From assembly GCF_001653755.1 (NCBI RefSeq), contig NZ_CP015125.1, positions 1,052,001 through 1,116,000 of the forward strand: a stretch of 64,000 bases of DNA, read 5' to 3'. Of the stretch, positions 26,383-34,535 are shown in pieces. Under the pieces are notes generated by a model. That model was not told where the DNA came from. It saw nothing but the letters and a program-made list of their open reading frames with translations, and searched no databases. Position numbers and translations under genes: made by a program. Each line of letters starts with the position of its first letter. The stretch's first letter is position 1. Source of the DNA: Dokdonia donghaensis DSW-1 (GTDB lineage: Bacteria > Bacteroidota > Bacteroidia > Flavobacteriales > Flavobacteriaceae).

Positions 26383-27288
26383 ATGCTTTCGCGAAAAAAC
26401 AAACGTTTTATCCTTAAGTTAGTAAGTCTATTCTCTGTAGTGAGAGGGTACAATATTCTTATAATTGTACTTGCCCAATACCTCACATCTATATTTATAC
26501 TTGCGCCAGATAAGAGGCTTAGTGAGATATTATTTGACCCTAACCTTTTCTTTTTAGTACTTGCAGGTGTTTTTACTATAGCCTCTGGGTATATAATAAA
26601 CAGCTTTTACGACTCAGAAAAAGACCTCATAAACAGACCTAAGAAAACGATGCTAGACCGCTTAGTGAGTCAAAACACAAAGCTGTCTATTTACTTCACT
26701 CTTAATTTTCTTGCAGTTATAGCAGCTAGTTATGTCTCTTTTAAGGCTGTTGTTTTTTATGCGCTTTATATTTTTGGTATTTGGATTTACTCACATAAGC
26801 TTAAAAAGATTCCTTTTTTAGGAAATCTCGTAGCGGCAACACTTGCAATCACACCCTTTTTTGCTGTGTTTATCTATTATGGAAATCTGGCTCCAGTGAT
26901 ATTTGTACACGGGTCCTTTTTGTTTTTAGTAATAGCTATGCGAGAGATGGTAAAAGACTTAGAGAATCTTAAGGGAGATTTTGCGCAAAGATATCGCACT
27001 ATACCTGTAATGTATGGGGCTACTACTTCAAAGTGGCTACTGTCATTGCTAGCTGGTCTTACAGTTATACCTGTATTCTTTCTTATAAACCATTTTAAGC
27101 TGGGTTATATGACGTATTACTTCTACGGGAGTGCACTCTTATTATTTGTCTTTCTTGTCATATTATGGCAATCTAAGGCGAGGCCTCATTATGTTTTATT
27201 ACATAATATTCTCAAATTTATAATAGTTGCTGGGGTTTTTTGCATCATTCTGCTAGACGCAAGCGTAGTACTTCACCGTATATTTTAG
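26383..27288 (+). CDS. UbiA family prenyltransferase, archaeal DGGGP-synthase-like
   Basis: The protein has 301 aa with eight or nine predicted transmembrane helices. The first Asp-rich motif reads NSFYDSEKDLINRP (about 69-82) and the second REMVKDLENLKGD (about 186-198), as in UbiA enzymes that attach a prenyl chain to geranylgeranylglyceryl phosphate. The first Asp of the usual NDxxD is Ser. Location directly after mevalonate genes fits isoprenoid transfer; the acceptor (glycerol ether lipid, quinone or other) is not decided. The first codons overlap a degenerate palindrome copy (26385-26398), giving MLSRKN. Confidence 0.82.
   Translation: MLSRKNKRFILKLVSLFSVVRGYNILIIVLAQYLTSIFILAPDKRLSEILFDPNLFFLVLAGVFTIASGYIINSFYDSEKDLINRPKKTMLDRLVSQNTKLSIYFTLNFLAVIAASYVSFKAVVFYALYIFGIWIYSHKLKKIPFLGNLVAATLAITPFFAVFIYYGNLAPVIFVHGSFLFLVIAMREMVKDLENLKGDFAQRYRTIPVMYGATTSKWLLSLLAGLTVIPVFFLINHFKLGYMTYYFYGSALLLFVFLVILWQSKARPHYVLLHNILKFIIVAGVFCIILLDASVVLHRIF
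26385..26398. repeat. degenerate dispersed palindrome
   Basis: GCTTTCGCGAAAAA: left arm and centre intact, right arm decayed. It overlaps the start codon region of the UbiA gene. Confidence 0.5.
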
Positions 27289-27317
27289 AACTATTTGTTG
27301 TGAAAAAGTATAGGTAA

Positions 27318-27348
27318 TAAAAAAGCCCGCCGTTGGCGAGCTTTTTTG
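27318..27348. terminator. bidirectional terminator, UbiA gene / cold shock gene
   Basis: AAAAAGCCCGCC, loop GTT, GGCGAGCTTTTTT: a GC-rich stem with A and T runs on both sides, between convergent genes. Confidence 0.85.
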
Positions 27349-27374
27349 TAATCGTAAAAAAGTATCTATCTTAA

Positions 27375-27569
27375 TTATGACAGTACACTTACTTGTGCAG
27401 CAGTCAATCCTTTTCTTCCTTCTTCTTCTACGTACTCAACTTTGTCTCCTTCGTTGATAGTTTCCCCGTTAAGACCTGTAACGTGTACAAAGATGTCTTT
27501 ACCAGTCTCGTCATTAGTTATAAAACCATAACCTTTTGACTCATTGAAAAATTTTACTGTTCCTTCCAT
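27375..27569 (-). CDS. cold shock domain protein (CspA family)
   Basis: The protein has 64 aa, a complete cold shock domain. RNP1 is KGYGFI (residues 13-18) and RNP2 is DIFVHV (residues 25-30). It is a single-stranded nucleic-acid binding RNA chaperone in the cytoplasm. It has its own promoter at 27595-27622 and a bidirectional terminator after it, so it is a one-gene unit. Acidic C-terminal residues such as EEEGRKGLTA are usual. Confidence 0.95.
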   Translation of the reverse strand: MEGTVKFFNESKGYGFITNDETGKDIFVHVTGLNGETINEGDKVEYVEEEGRKGLTAAQVSVLS

Positions 27570-27594
27570 TATAAAATATGTAATTAATAAAGTG

Positions 27595-27622
27595 CAAACT
27601 TACACTTTTATTTGTTAACCAA
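27595..27622 (-). promoter_or_regulatory. cold shock gene promoter
   Basis: On the minus strand TAAGTTTG (27602-27595) is a perfect -7 box, with TTG at 27622-27620, 17 bp upstream. The predicted leader is about 20 nt. Confidence 0.6.
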
Positions 27623-27661
27623 TACTCGTGCCAAGATTATATTAATGTAAACTCTTTAAAT

Positions 27662-27928
27662 TCAGTGCTTTTTATCCTTAGAGTTGTTAAATTCTTTCAT
27701 TCTCTTAAAGGCGTCATCTGTAAGCATATAGTCGGCAACTTTGCGATCCTTCCATCTATGGTAGATAAATGTAGGCATCAAGATAAAGAAGCCTCCAGCG
27801 ATAGATAGTCCTATAAACTTATGACCTAGAGCTTCATCAATGTTTGCTTTGCAGTAAAACCCATAAGCAAGCATACCCGCAAGAATAAAGAATAATACGA
27901 TGATAAAAATACGCCTCACTTTATCCAT
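27662..27928 (-). CDS. small membrane protein, unknown function
   Basis: The protein has 88 aa with two hydrophobic segments (about 5-24 and 36-56) and a charged C-terminal tail ending NNSKDKKH. I do not recognise the family. Its ATG directly follows the TAG of a 44-codon frame (TAGATG), and the TPR lipoprotein lies further upstream on the same strand, so it is probably the last gene of an aspS-led run. Confidence 0.65.
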   Translation of the reverse strand: MDKVRRIFIIVLFFILAGMLAYGFYCKANIDEALGHKFIGLSIAGGFFILMPTFIYHRWKDRKVADYMLTDDAFKRMKEFNNSKDKKH

Positions 27929-28060
27929 CTAGTCAAAAAATGTAATGGTTATAAAGAAAGCAATAATAGCTAGTATTAATATACTTACCATAGTGATAGC
28001 TATCGTTTTAAGAACAGTCTTAAAGACTTTGCTATTGCTTTGTGATTCTTCGGTTTCCAA
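27929..28060 (-). CDS. candidate 43-aa single-pass membrane protein with TTG start
   Basis: This frame begins with TTG at 28060, overlaps the last 29 bp of the TPR gene, and ends with TAG touching the ATG of the 88-aa gene. The product has a polar N-terminal third (ETEESQSNSKVF) and a C-terminal hydrophobic helix (IAITMVSILILAIIAFF) ending in FFD. It fills exactly the only gap in this run of coupled genes. No Shine-Dalgarno is visible, but that is common in Bacteroidota. Confidence 0.5.
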   Translation of the reverse strand: METEESQSNSKVFKTVLKTIAITMVSILILAIIAFFITITFFD

Positions 28061-28925
28061 GGAGTGTGTTTTTAATATGTTGTTGTTTTTCTAGAGTTTC
28101 AACTAATTCAGTAATGTCAGACTCATATAGCTGTTCTATTACTTCTACATAATCGTGTTTGTTGTAACTTCCATTTTTAAATTGCTCAAGTGCTTTTTTT
28201 GCAAAGGGCAGAGCCTCTTTGTGATTACCAAGAGCTATTAGTGTTTTAGCTTTGTAATAATTTCCGTCAGCTGTAATGTCTCTATTGTAACGCAGTATTT
28301 TATCAAAATTCTTATCAGCACTAATATAGTCTTCTTTATAATAGTAGGCGATACCGAGATAGAGGAAAGTCGTAGTTTCTATCCAATCTTCTCCAGTATT
28401 TGCAGTTTCTAGCGAAATATGATTTTCAAAGTTCTTTATAGAATTTTCATAATCTTTCTTACCTAAATAGGCAATGCCTCGCCAGTAATCAATGCTTTGT
28501 CCCTGAGGTGCATCCTTAAATTTTGGGGTAAGAGAATCTGCTGTGTTGAAATCTGCGATAGCACCGTCATAATCCCTATGGAACAATAAGTGTAAATATC
28601 CCCTCATAGGTATCCAAACATCAGGATTTGCAATTACAGCTTTGTCATATCTAATTTTCCAATCGGCCATTAAACCCCGCTTTAAATAGGCTACAGATAA
28701 TTCGCGCAAAGCATCTGAGTTGTTTGGGTCTATTTCTATAGCCTTTTCTATGTGTGTCATACTCTTTTGGGAGCCTTGAAACAGATGTCGTCCTTCACTA
28801 AAAACTTTCATAGATAAACTAACCCTTTCTGAAGCGGTCATATTACTTGTTTCTTCTTCAGAACAGGCAAAAAGGAAAATAAGTGAGAGGCTAAGGAAGT
28901 ATTTCAGTGATTTTTCCATTTTCAA
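28032..28925 (-). CDS. TPR-repeat lipoprotein
   Basis: The protein has 297 aa. A lipobox ending FACSEE places the modified Cys near residue 21. About five to six tetratricopeptide repeats follow, for example EIDPNNSDALRELSVAYLKRG, DYWRGIAYLGKKDYENSIKNFENH and TFLYLGIAYYYKEDYISADKNFDK. It is probably an envelope-located protein-protein interaction scaffold; no partner can be named. Its start overlaps the upstream gene by 35 bp, so the two are translationally coupled. Confidence 0.85.
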   Translation of the reverse strand: MKMEKSLKYFLSLSLIFLFACSEEETSNMTASERVSLSMKVFSEGRHLFQGSQKSMTHIEKAIEIDPNNSDALRELSVAYLKRGLMADWKIRYDKAVIANPDVWIPMRGYLHLLFHRDYDGAIADFNTADSLTPKFKDAPQGQSIDYWRGIAYLGKKDYENSIKNFENHISLETANTGEDWIETTTFLYLGIAYYYKEDYISADKNFDKILRYNRDITADGNYYKAKTLIALGNHKEALPFAKKALEQFKNGSYNKHDYVEVIEQLYESDITELVETLEKQQHIKNTLLGNRRITKQ

Positions 28926-29442
28926 TTCGATACGTTACATACATATAGTAATCTACGGTTTTAGTGCCTATGACTCTTGCATTCCAATTGTCTGGGTTTT
29001 TAGTAAAATCTAAAAGATCACTAACAAGGCTCTCGTTCAAAGCTATTTCTTCATAATTCAGATTTGTTTGGTAAATATTAAACCATCCAGGCTCCCCTTT
29101 ACAATTTACTATAAACCTAAATGTTACATATCCAGAATCAGAATAAAGTGAACTATCAAAATTACTACTAACATTTTCGCGAAAGCTTTTTTTAGAATTT
29201 TTAAAAACCTTTAAATGCCGTGGTGAATGAATATCATAGATTGCATCCTCATCACATAGTTCGTAAGTATTATTATAAAGTGCTTTAGATTGATTTATAT
29301 ATCCTACTGCGTGAGGGTATTTAGCTTCATCTATATCGTATTTTCCATAGATATTGTAATTATAGATACGTATACCTACTTCCACAATAAGAAATAAACC
29401 TACTAAGGTTATTAGCGTTATTTTAATAACCTTCTTAATCAT
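28891..29442 (-). CDS. membrane-anchored protein with TonB-C-like region
   Basis: The protein has 183 aa with an N-terminal transmembrane segment (about 6-24). Its middle region, GYVTFRFIVNCKGEPGWFNIY, resembles the C-terminal domain of TonB-type energy-transducer proteins, followed by YVTYRIENGKI. The Pro-rich spanning region of true TonB is absent, so it is not a full transducer. Its ATG overlaps the aspS stop (TAATG), and its end overlaps the TPR gene by 35 bp. A degenerate palindrome at 29174-29187 encodes SFREN. Confidence 0.6.
   Translation of the reverse strand: MIKKVIKITLITLVGLFLIVEVGIRIYNYNIYGKYDIDEAKYPHAVGYINQSKALYNNTYELCDEDAIYDIHSPRHLKVFKNSKKSFRENVSSNFDSSLYSDSGYVTFRFIVNCKGEPGWFNIYQTNLNYEEIALNESLVSDLLDFTKNPDNWNARVIGTKTVDYYMYVTYRIENGKITEILP
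29174..29187. repeat. degenerate dispersed palindrome
   Basis: TTTTCGCGAAAGCT: right arm nearly intact, left arm decayed. Confidence 0.45.
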
Positions 29443-31190
29443 TACCCTCTCAGCTTCAAATTCAATTCTTGCAGTTGCTCATTGTCAAGAGGAGCAGGGG
29501 CATCTATCATTACATCACGACCGCTATTGTTTTTTGGGAAAGCAATAAAGTCACGTATAGTCTCTTGACCACCTAGTATAGCTACAAGTCTGTCTAGTCC
29601 AAAAGCAAGACCACCGTGTGGAGGTGCTCCATACTCAAAAGCGTCCATTAGGAAGCCAAACTGTGCTTTAGCCTCCTCTTCAGAAAAGCCTAGGTGACGT
29701 AGCATTATAGCCTGTGTTTCTTTATCGTGTATACGTATAGAACCTCCACCTATCTCGTTACCGTTAAGTACAAGATCGTAGGCGTTTGCTTTTACTTCGC
29801 CAGGTTTTGTATCAAGTAATTCTATTTGACCAGGTTTTGGAGATGTAAATGGGTGGTGCATTGCGTGGTAATGTCCTGTCTCTTCATCTAGCTCAAGTAG
29901 CGGGAAATCTATGACCCACAGTGGTGCAAACTCATCTGGCTTGCGTAGTCCTAAGCGCTCTGCAAGCTCCATACGTAGAGCACTCATCTGTGCACGTACT
30001 TTGTTAGTCTCACCAGAGAGTATACAAACTAGATCACCTTTTTGAGCTCCTGTTACTTCTGCCCACTTTGCAAGATCTTCTTGATCATAAAATTTATCTA
30101 CAGAAGATTTAAAGCTTCCATCGTCATTACAACGAGAGTACACCATTCCTAATGCTCCTACTTGCGGGCGTTTTACCCACTCTATAATTTTATCAATTTC
30201 TTTACGAGTATAAGAGTTACCTCCTGGTACAGCTATACCTACTACAAGCTCTGCATTATTAAAAACGCCAAAGTCTTTATGCTGTGCCACCTCATTAAGC
30301 TCGCCAAATTTCATCCCAAAACGAATGTCTGGCTTATCATTACCATACAGACGCATTGCATCATCATATAGCATACGTGGGAATTTCTCAATCTCTACCC
30401 CATTTACTTCCTTAAGTAAATGACGAGTAAGCCCTTCAAAGATGTTTAAAATATCTTCTTGCTCTACAAAGGCCATCTCACAGTCTATCTGTGTGAACTC
30501 TGGCTGTCTGTCTGCACGTAAATCTTCATCTCTAAAACATTTTACAATCTGGAAGTATTTATCCATACCACCCACCATAAGCAATTGCTTAAAGGTCTGC
30601 GGTGATTGTGGTAGTGCATAAAATTGTCCTTCATTCATACGAGAAGGCACTACAAAATCACGTGCTCCCTCTGGTGTAGATTTTATAAGGTAAGGAGTCT
30701 CAACTTCAATAAAATCTTGCTCAGATAAGTATTTACGTACCTCAAGAGCCACGCGGTGTCTAAAGATAAGACTCTCACGTACCGGCTTGCGGCGTATGTC
30801 TAGGTAACGATACTTCATACGTAGGTCTTCTCCACCATCTGTCTCATCTTCTATCGTAAAAGGAGGAGTAAGAGAAGCGTTAAGTATCTCCAGTTTTGAT
30901 ACCAATAACTCTATATCTCCAGTAGCAATGTTAGGGTTTTTTGAATCACGCTCAACTACGGTACCAGTAACTTGTATTACAAACTCGCGTCCCAGTTTAC
31001 GTGCTTCTTCCATAAGAGCAGCATCTGTACGTTCTTGGTCAAAAACAAGTTGTGTCATCCCGTAACGATCTCGTAGATCTACCCAGATTATAAAACCTTT
31101 ATCTCTAGATTTTTGTACCCATCCTGCTAGGGTTACTTCTTTATTTACATCGGCGGCGCGTAGGCTTCCGTTATTGTGCGTTCTGTACAT
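29442..31190 (-). CDS. aspS: aspartyl-tRNA synthetase
   Basis: The class II synthetase charges tRNA-Asp. The 582 aa match the bacterial type: an N-terminal OB-fold anticodon domain (GWVQKSRDKGFIIWVDLRDR, about 22-41), the catalytic core with FIEVETPYLIKSTPEGARDFVVPS near 161-184 and FRDEDLRADRQPEFTQID (motif 2) near 218-235, the GAD insertion domain around 300-420, and motif 3 GLAFGLDRLVAIL near 530-542. It starts a run of four or five coupled minus-strand genes. Confidence 0.97.
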   Translation of the reverse strand: MYRTHNNGSLRAADVNKEVTLAGWVQKSRDKGFIIWVDLRDRYGMTQLVFDQERTDAALMEEARKLGREFVIQVTGTVVERDSKNPNIATGDIELLVSKLEILNASLTPPFTIEDETDGGEDLRMKYRYLDIRRKPVRESLIFRHRVALEVRKYLSEQDFIEVETPYLIKSTPEGARDFVVPSRMNEGQFYALPQSPQTFKQLLMVGGMDKYFQIVKCFRDEDLRADRQPEFTQIDCEMAFVEQEDILNIFEGLTRHLLKEVNGVEIEKFPRMLYDDAMRLYGNDKPDIRFGMKFGELNEVAQHKDFGVFNNAELVVGIAVPGGNSYTRKEIDKIIEWVKRPQVGALGMVYSRCNDDGSFKSSVDKFYDQEDLAKWAEVTGAQKGDLVCILSGETNKVRAQMSALRMELAERLGLRKPDEFAPLWVIDFPLLELDEETGHYHAMHHPFTSPKPGQIELLDTKPGEVKANAYDLVLNGNEIGGGSIRIHDKETQAIMLRHLGFSEEEAKAQFGFLMDAFEYGAPPHGGLAFGLDRLVAILGGQETIRDFIAFPKNNSGRDVMIDAPAPLDNEQLQELNLKLRG

Positions 31191-31214
31191 AATTCTTGCT
31201 CAGTTTGAGATGTG

Positions 31215-31222
31215 CAAAAATA
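31215..31222 (-). promoter_or_regulatory. Bacteroidota -7 box before aspS
   Basis: On the minus strand TATTTTTG, a perfect TAnnTTTG, 24 bp before the aspS ATG. No clear -33 box. Confidence 0.5.
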
Positions 31223-31291
31223 GAAATATAACAGGTCATTTTAAGGATAAGTAGCTATAAATGTTATTTCATAAAGTGGTGGGGTGATGAG

Positions 31292-31311
31292 TACGCTTTC
31301 GCGAAAGCGTA
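31292..31311. repeat. dispersed palindrome copy (20-bp form, intergenic)
   Basis: TACGCTTTCGCGAAAGCGTA between divergent aspS and the DUF3050 gene, upstream of both. Confidence 0.95.
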
Positions 31312-31418
31312 ATAAGAACCCTCAAAGAAGATTTGCTGAAGAATTTTCACATTTTCTTTAGAGTCAAAAACCCTATTTATAATTGCTGCGTATTTATTTT
31401 TGTAAAATAAATCACGCT

Positions 31419-32192
31419 ATGATTACAACAGTCGAAAAAGAGATAGAATCACTCCAGAAACAATTACTCAACCACCCACTTTATAAACGCATACATACTC
31501 CTGAGGATCTTGTTGTTTTTATGGAGCATCACGTCTATGCGGTTTGGGATTTTATGTCACTACTTAAGGCACTGCAACGTGGATTAACCTGTACAACCTT
31601 ACCTTGGAAACCGGTGGGCAATCCAGAAACCCGCTACCTTATAAACGAGATTGTGCTTGCAGAGGAGACAGATATTAATGCACAAGGGAAAAGGGTGAGC
31701 CATTATGAGATGTATCTTGATGCAATGAGAAAGGCGGGTGCAGATACAACAGCAATCACAGCTGTTGTTAATGCAGATTATAGGGCGGAGACACTGGCAG
31801 ATATTACAGGTCACTTGCCAGAAAGTGTACAGCAATTTTTACAATTTACCTTTGAGGTTATAATGCGTGGTAATCTACACGAGATTGCTGCAGCCTTTAC
31901 CTTTGGGCGAGAAGATTTAATACCATCTATGTTTACAGCTATCATAGGTGAAATAGAAACGCACTTTCCAGAAAAGGACCTTGCAGATTTTAAATACTAT
32001 TTTGACAGACACATAGAGCTAGATGAAGATGAGCACGGGCCTATGGCTCTTGAGATGGTGAGACAACTCTGTGGAGATGATCAAATAAAGTGGCAAGAAG
32101 TGATTACAGTTTCAAAGCGAGCACTAGAGGTGCGACTTGTTTTGTGGGATGGTATTTTAGAAGCGATTGAGGCGTCATCACTGGTTTCATAG
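31419..32192 (+). CDS. DUF3050 family protein
   Basis: The ATG at 31419 (MITTVEKEIESL) is chosen over an upstream TTG that adds an unrelated leader. The protein has 257 aa and is nearly all-helical, with family features HHVYAVWDFMSLLKALQR, the ETRYLINEIVLAEETD segment and FDRHIELDEDEHGP near the end. His and Glu residues in these helices suggest a heme-oxygenase-like or di-iron fold, which is an inference. It is cytoplasmic with no assigned role. It is ended by a terminator shared with hemD. Confidence 0.85.
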   Translation: MITTVEKEIESLQKQLLNHPLYKRIHTPEDLVVFMEHHVYAVWDFMSLLKALQRGLTCTTLPWKPVGNPETRYLINEIVLAEETDINAQGKRVSHYEMYLDAMRKAGADTTAITAVVNADYRAETLADITGHLPESVQQFLQFTFEVIMRGNLHEIAAAFTFGREDLIPSMFTAIIGEIETHFPEKDLADFKYYFDRHIELDEDEHGPMALEMVRQLCGDDQIKWQEVITVSKRALEVRLVLWDGILEAIEASSLVS

Positions 32193-32221
32193 TGAGATAG
32201 GAAAGTGTAAATGAGACACAT

Positions 32222-32252
32222 AAAAAAGCCTGCATCTAGCAGGCTTTTTTTA
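32222..32252. terminator. bidirectional terminator, DUF3050 gene / hemD
   Basis: AAAAAAGCCTGC, loop ATCTA, GCAGGCTTTTTTT, between convergent genes. Confidence 0.9.
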
Positions 32253-32270
32253 TATAGTAAGTAGAAGTGT

Positions 32271-33017
32271 TTACTTCTTGTTTACAGATTTTATATACTT
32301 CTCTAGAGCCATCGTCATAGATGGAGTTTCTGGAGTAGGTGCCATAATATTAATCTCTAGCCCTGCTTCTTTGGCTGCTTTTACTGTCGTGTTTCCAAAA
32401 ACCGCTATACGAGTATTCTTTTGCTCAAAGTTAGGGAAGTTCTTAAATAAAGAGTCAATCCCACTTGGACTAAAGAATACTAAGATGTCATAGAAAACAT
32501 TTTCATATTGTGATAAGTCGCTTACTACCGTTTTGTAAAATGTAGATTGCATCCACTTTACACCTAGCTCGTCAAGCAATTCTGGTACGATAGGCTTAAA
32601 CTTATCTGAAGATGGAAGTAAAAAGGTTTCGTTTTTATGCTTTTTGATAAGCGGGATAAGCTCTGGGAAGGTACGTTTACCTACATAAATCTTGCGCTTA
32701 CGATATACTACATATTTCTGTAGATAATATGCTACAGCCTCACTCTGGCAAAAATATTTTAAAGTATCTGGCACTTTAAAACGCATTTCTTCTGCGATTC
32801 TAAAAAAGTGGTCTACGGCATTACGACTAGTTAATATAATAGCCGTATAATCTTTAAGATCTACTTTTTGTAATCTTACTTCTTTTCCAGAAACGCCCTC
32901 TACGTGTATAAAGGGTATGAAATCTATTTTTACACGCTGCCTTTCTTCGAGCTCAAAATATGGTGAGTTATCAACCTTAGGCTTAGGCTGCGAAACAAGT
33001 ATAGTTTTCACTTTCAT
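32271..33017 (-). CDS. hemD: uroporphyrinogen-III synthase
   Basis: It cyclises and inverts ring D of hydroxymethylbilane to give uroporphyrinogen III in tetrapyrrole synthesis. The 248 aa carry the weakly conserved but recognisable family features: AIILTSRNAVDHFF near 62-75, TFLLPSSDKFKP near 131-142 and VFFSPSGIDSLFKNFP near 180-195. Like other HemD proteins it has two lobes with no strict active-site motif. It follows the DUF4271 gene by 28 bp, an arrangement I recognise as common in Flavobacteriia. Confidence 0.88.
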   Translation of the reverse strand: MKVKTILVSQPKPKVDNSPYFELEERQRVKIDFIPFIHVEGVSGKEVRLQKVDLKDYTAIILTSRNAVDHFFRIAEEMRFKVPDTLKYFCQSEAVAYYLQKYVVYRKRKIYVGKRTFPELIPLIKKHKNETFLLPSSDKFKPIVPELLDELGVKWMQSTFYKTVVSDLSQYENVFYDILVFFSPSGIDSLFKNFPNFEQKNTRIAVFGNTTVKAAKEAGLEINIMAPTPETPSMTMALEKYIKSVNKK

Positions 33018-33045
33018 ATTGACTCCATTTTTTTAATTAGCCCTT

Positions 33046-33702
33046 TTACTTTGTAATGAATTCATACAAAATGAAGTAGGGTCCAATTTCGAGAGTGCAA
33101 AAATACAAAATAAAATAAAAAGGATGTTTAAAAATTTGTTCTCTATACTGTCTTAAAAGTAAAAATTGTGATATCGTATAAATCACAATAATGAGTATAA
33201 TGAGGCTATAGATAAGTATATGAGGAGGTTCTAGTTGATAGACGATAAATGCACTACTGATTAACGCAAATACCCCTAACATATTTTTAACATTAAGACG
33301 CTTATAAATGAAAGGTTGCATCTTTTTATGAATGTCAAATGCATAAGTTGAAAGCCGTTCTGTTAAGAATTTCGCAATTTCAAAGGTTGAGTATCCCGCA
33401 AGGATGACGAGAAAAACGTCATAATTATCACGTATGAGCTTCTCAGTAGTAATACAAAAGGCAACATAGAGTAATAAGGATATACCTATACATTGTATCG
33501 TCGCAAGAATAAGCTGTAATGGGTGGAATATATATACACCTCTTGATCTTGTAACAATAAATCGATCTGCTCCTGTTATGGTTATAAAGTCTTCAAAACG
33601 TTGTGCATATAAAAACTTTGCAACGGCTAAAAAGACCAAGGAGGTCACCAGTAAAATGGTGATCCAGTTGTGGTAGGTAATTTCGCGAAGTATGGTTTCC
33701 AA
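33046..33702 (-). CDS. DUF4271 family integral membrane protein
   Basis: The protein has 218 aa with about six or seven hydrophobic segments. The start, NWITILLVTSLVFLAVAKFLY, and the FITITGADRFIVTR segment are characteristic of DUF4271. Its function is unknown. The constant pairing with hemD in this class hints at a link with heme or with the envelope, but there is no direct evidence. Confidence 0.85.
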   Translation of the reverse strand: METILREITYHNWITILLVTSLVFLAVAKFLYAQRFEDFITITGADRFIVTRSRGVYIFHPLQLILATIQCIGISLLLYVAFCITTEKLIRDNYDVFLVILAGYSTFEIAKFLTERLSTYAFDIHKKMQPFIYKRLNVKNMLGVFALISSAFIVYQLEPPHILIYSLIILIIVIYTISQFLLLRQYREQIFKHPFYFILYFCTLEIGPYFILYEFITK

Positions 33703-33787
33703 AATATACAGTCTTTATAGACCGTTAAAAATACTACAAATTCTTTCAAAAGGCCGTTTGTACAAGTAATGAACACTCTAAAATAAG

Positions 33788-33795
33788 TACATTTG
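33788..33795 (+). promoter_or_regulatory. Bacteroidota -7 box before the GT2 gene
   Basis: TACATTTG, a perfect TAnnTTTG, ending 15 bp before the ATG at 33811. It overlaps the alternative TTG start at 33793 and so argues against that start. Confidence 0.55.
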
Positions 33796-33810
33796 CGTAA
33801 ACAAGATTAT

Positions 33811-34533
33811 ATGGCAAACGCTGTAGTTATTATACCCACCTACAACGAGATTGACAATATAGAGAGGCTGTTACGCAATATTTTTGCCTTACAGAGGGCC
33901 TTTCATATTCTTGTGGTTGATGATAATTCTCCAGACGGTACCGCCCAAAAGGTACAAGAACTTCAAGGTTTTTATAAAGAAAAGCTATTTCTTCTTAATA
34001 GAGAAAAGAAGAATGGTCTGGGTACAGCATACATAGCTGGTTTTAAGTGGGCGCTGCACCAAGAATACGATTATATATTTGAGATGGATGCAGATTTTTC
34101 TCATAACCCTAACGATCTTATAAGGCTTTATAACGCTTGTGCAAAAGATGGAGCAGATGTTGCTATAGGCTCTAGGTATGTGACGGGTGTAAATGTTGTA
34201 AACTGGCCTATGGGTAGAGTGCTACTAAGCTGGGGAGCTTCAAGGTATGTGCGTTTTATAACGCGTATGGATATTTATGATACTACAGCAGGGTTTATAT
34301 GCTATAATAATAAGGTGCTAAGGGCTATAAATTTAGACACTATTAAATTTGTAGGCTATGCTTTTCAAATAGAGATGAAGTATAAAGCTTACTTGAAGAA
34401 ATTTAAAATAGTAGAAGTGCCTGTAGTTTTTACAGATAGAACAAAAGGAGAAAGTAAGATGAGCTCTGGTATTATTTCAGAAGCGATTTTTGGAGTTATA
34501 AAAATGCGTTTACAGCATTTATTTAAAAAATAA
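33811..34533 (+). CDS. polyprenol-phosphate mannosyltransferase-like GT2
   Basis: The start at 33811 (MANAVVIIPTYNE) is supported by the promoter lying across the longer TTG start. The protein has 240 aa with a GT-A fold: the nucleotide-binding strand VVIIPTYNEIDNIERLL, HILVVDDNSPDGTA near 35-48 and the metal-binding DAD of EMDADFSHNP near 95-104. Relatives are dolichol-phosphate mannose synthases, which transfer mannose or another sugar from a nucleotide donor to a polyprenyl phosphate for use in the periplasm. It lacks the large C-terminal membrane domain, as do many bacterial members. pyrC follows 2 bp later. Confidence 0.9.
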   Translation: MANAVVIIPTYNEIDNIERLLRNIFALQRAFHILVVDDNSPDGTAQKVQELQGFYKEKLFLLNREKKNGLGTAYIAGFKWALHQEYDYIFEMDADFSHNPNDLIRLYNACAKDGADVAIGSRYVTGVNVVNWPMGRVLLSWGASRYVRFITRMDIYDTTAGFICYNNKVLRAINLDTIKFVGYAFQIEMKYKAYLKKFKIVEVPVVFTDRTKGESKMSSGIISEAIFGVIKMRLQHLFKK

Positions 34534-34535
34534 GT

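Noticed and set aside
33681..33689. TTTCGCGAA at the start of the DUF4271 gene as another palindrome copy
   Set aside because: Only nine bases match; too short to count.
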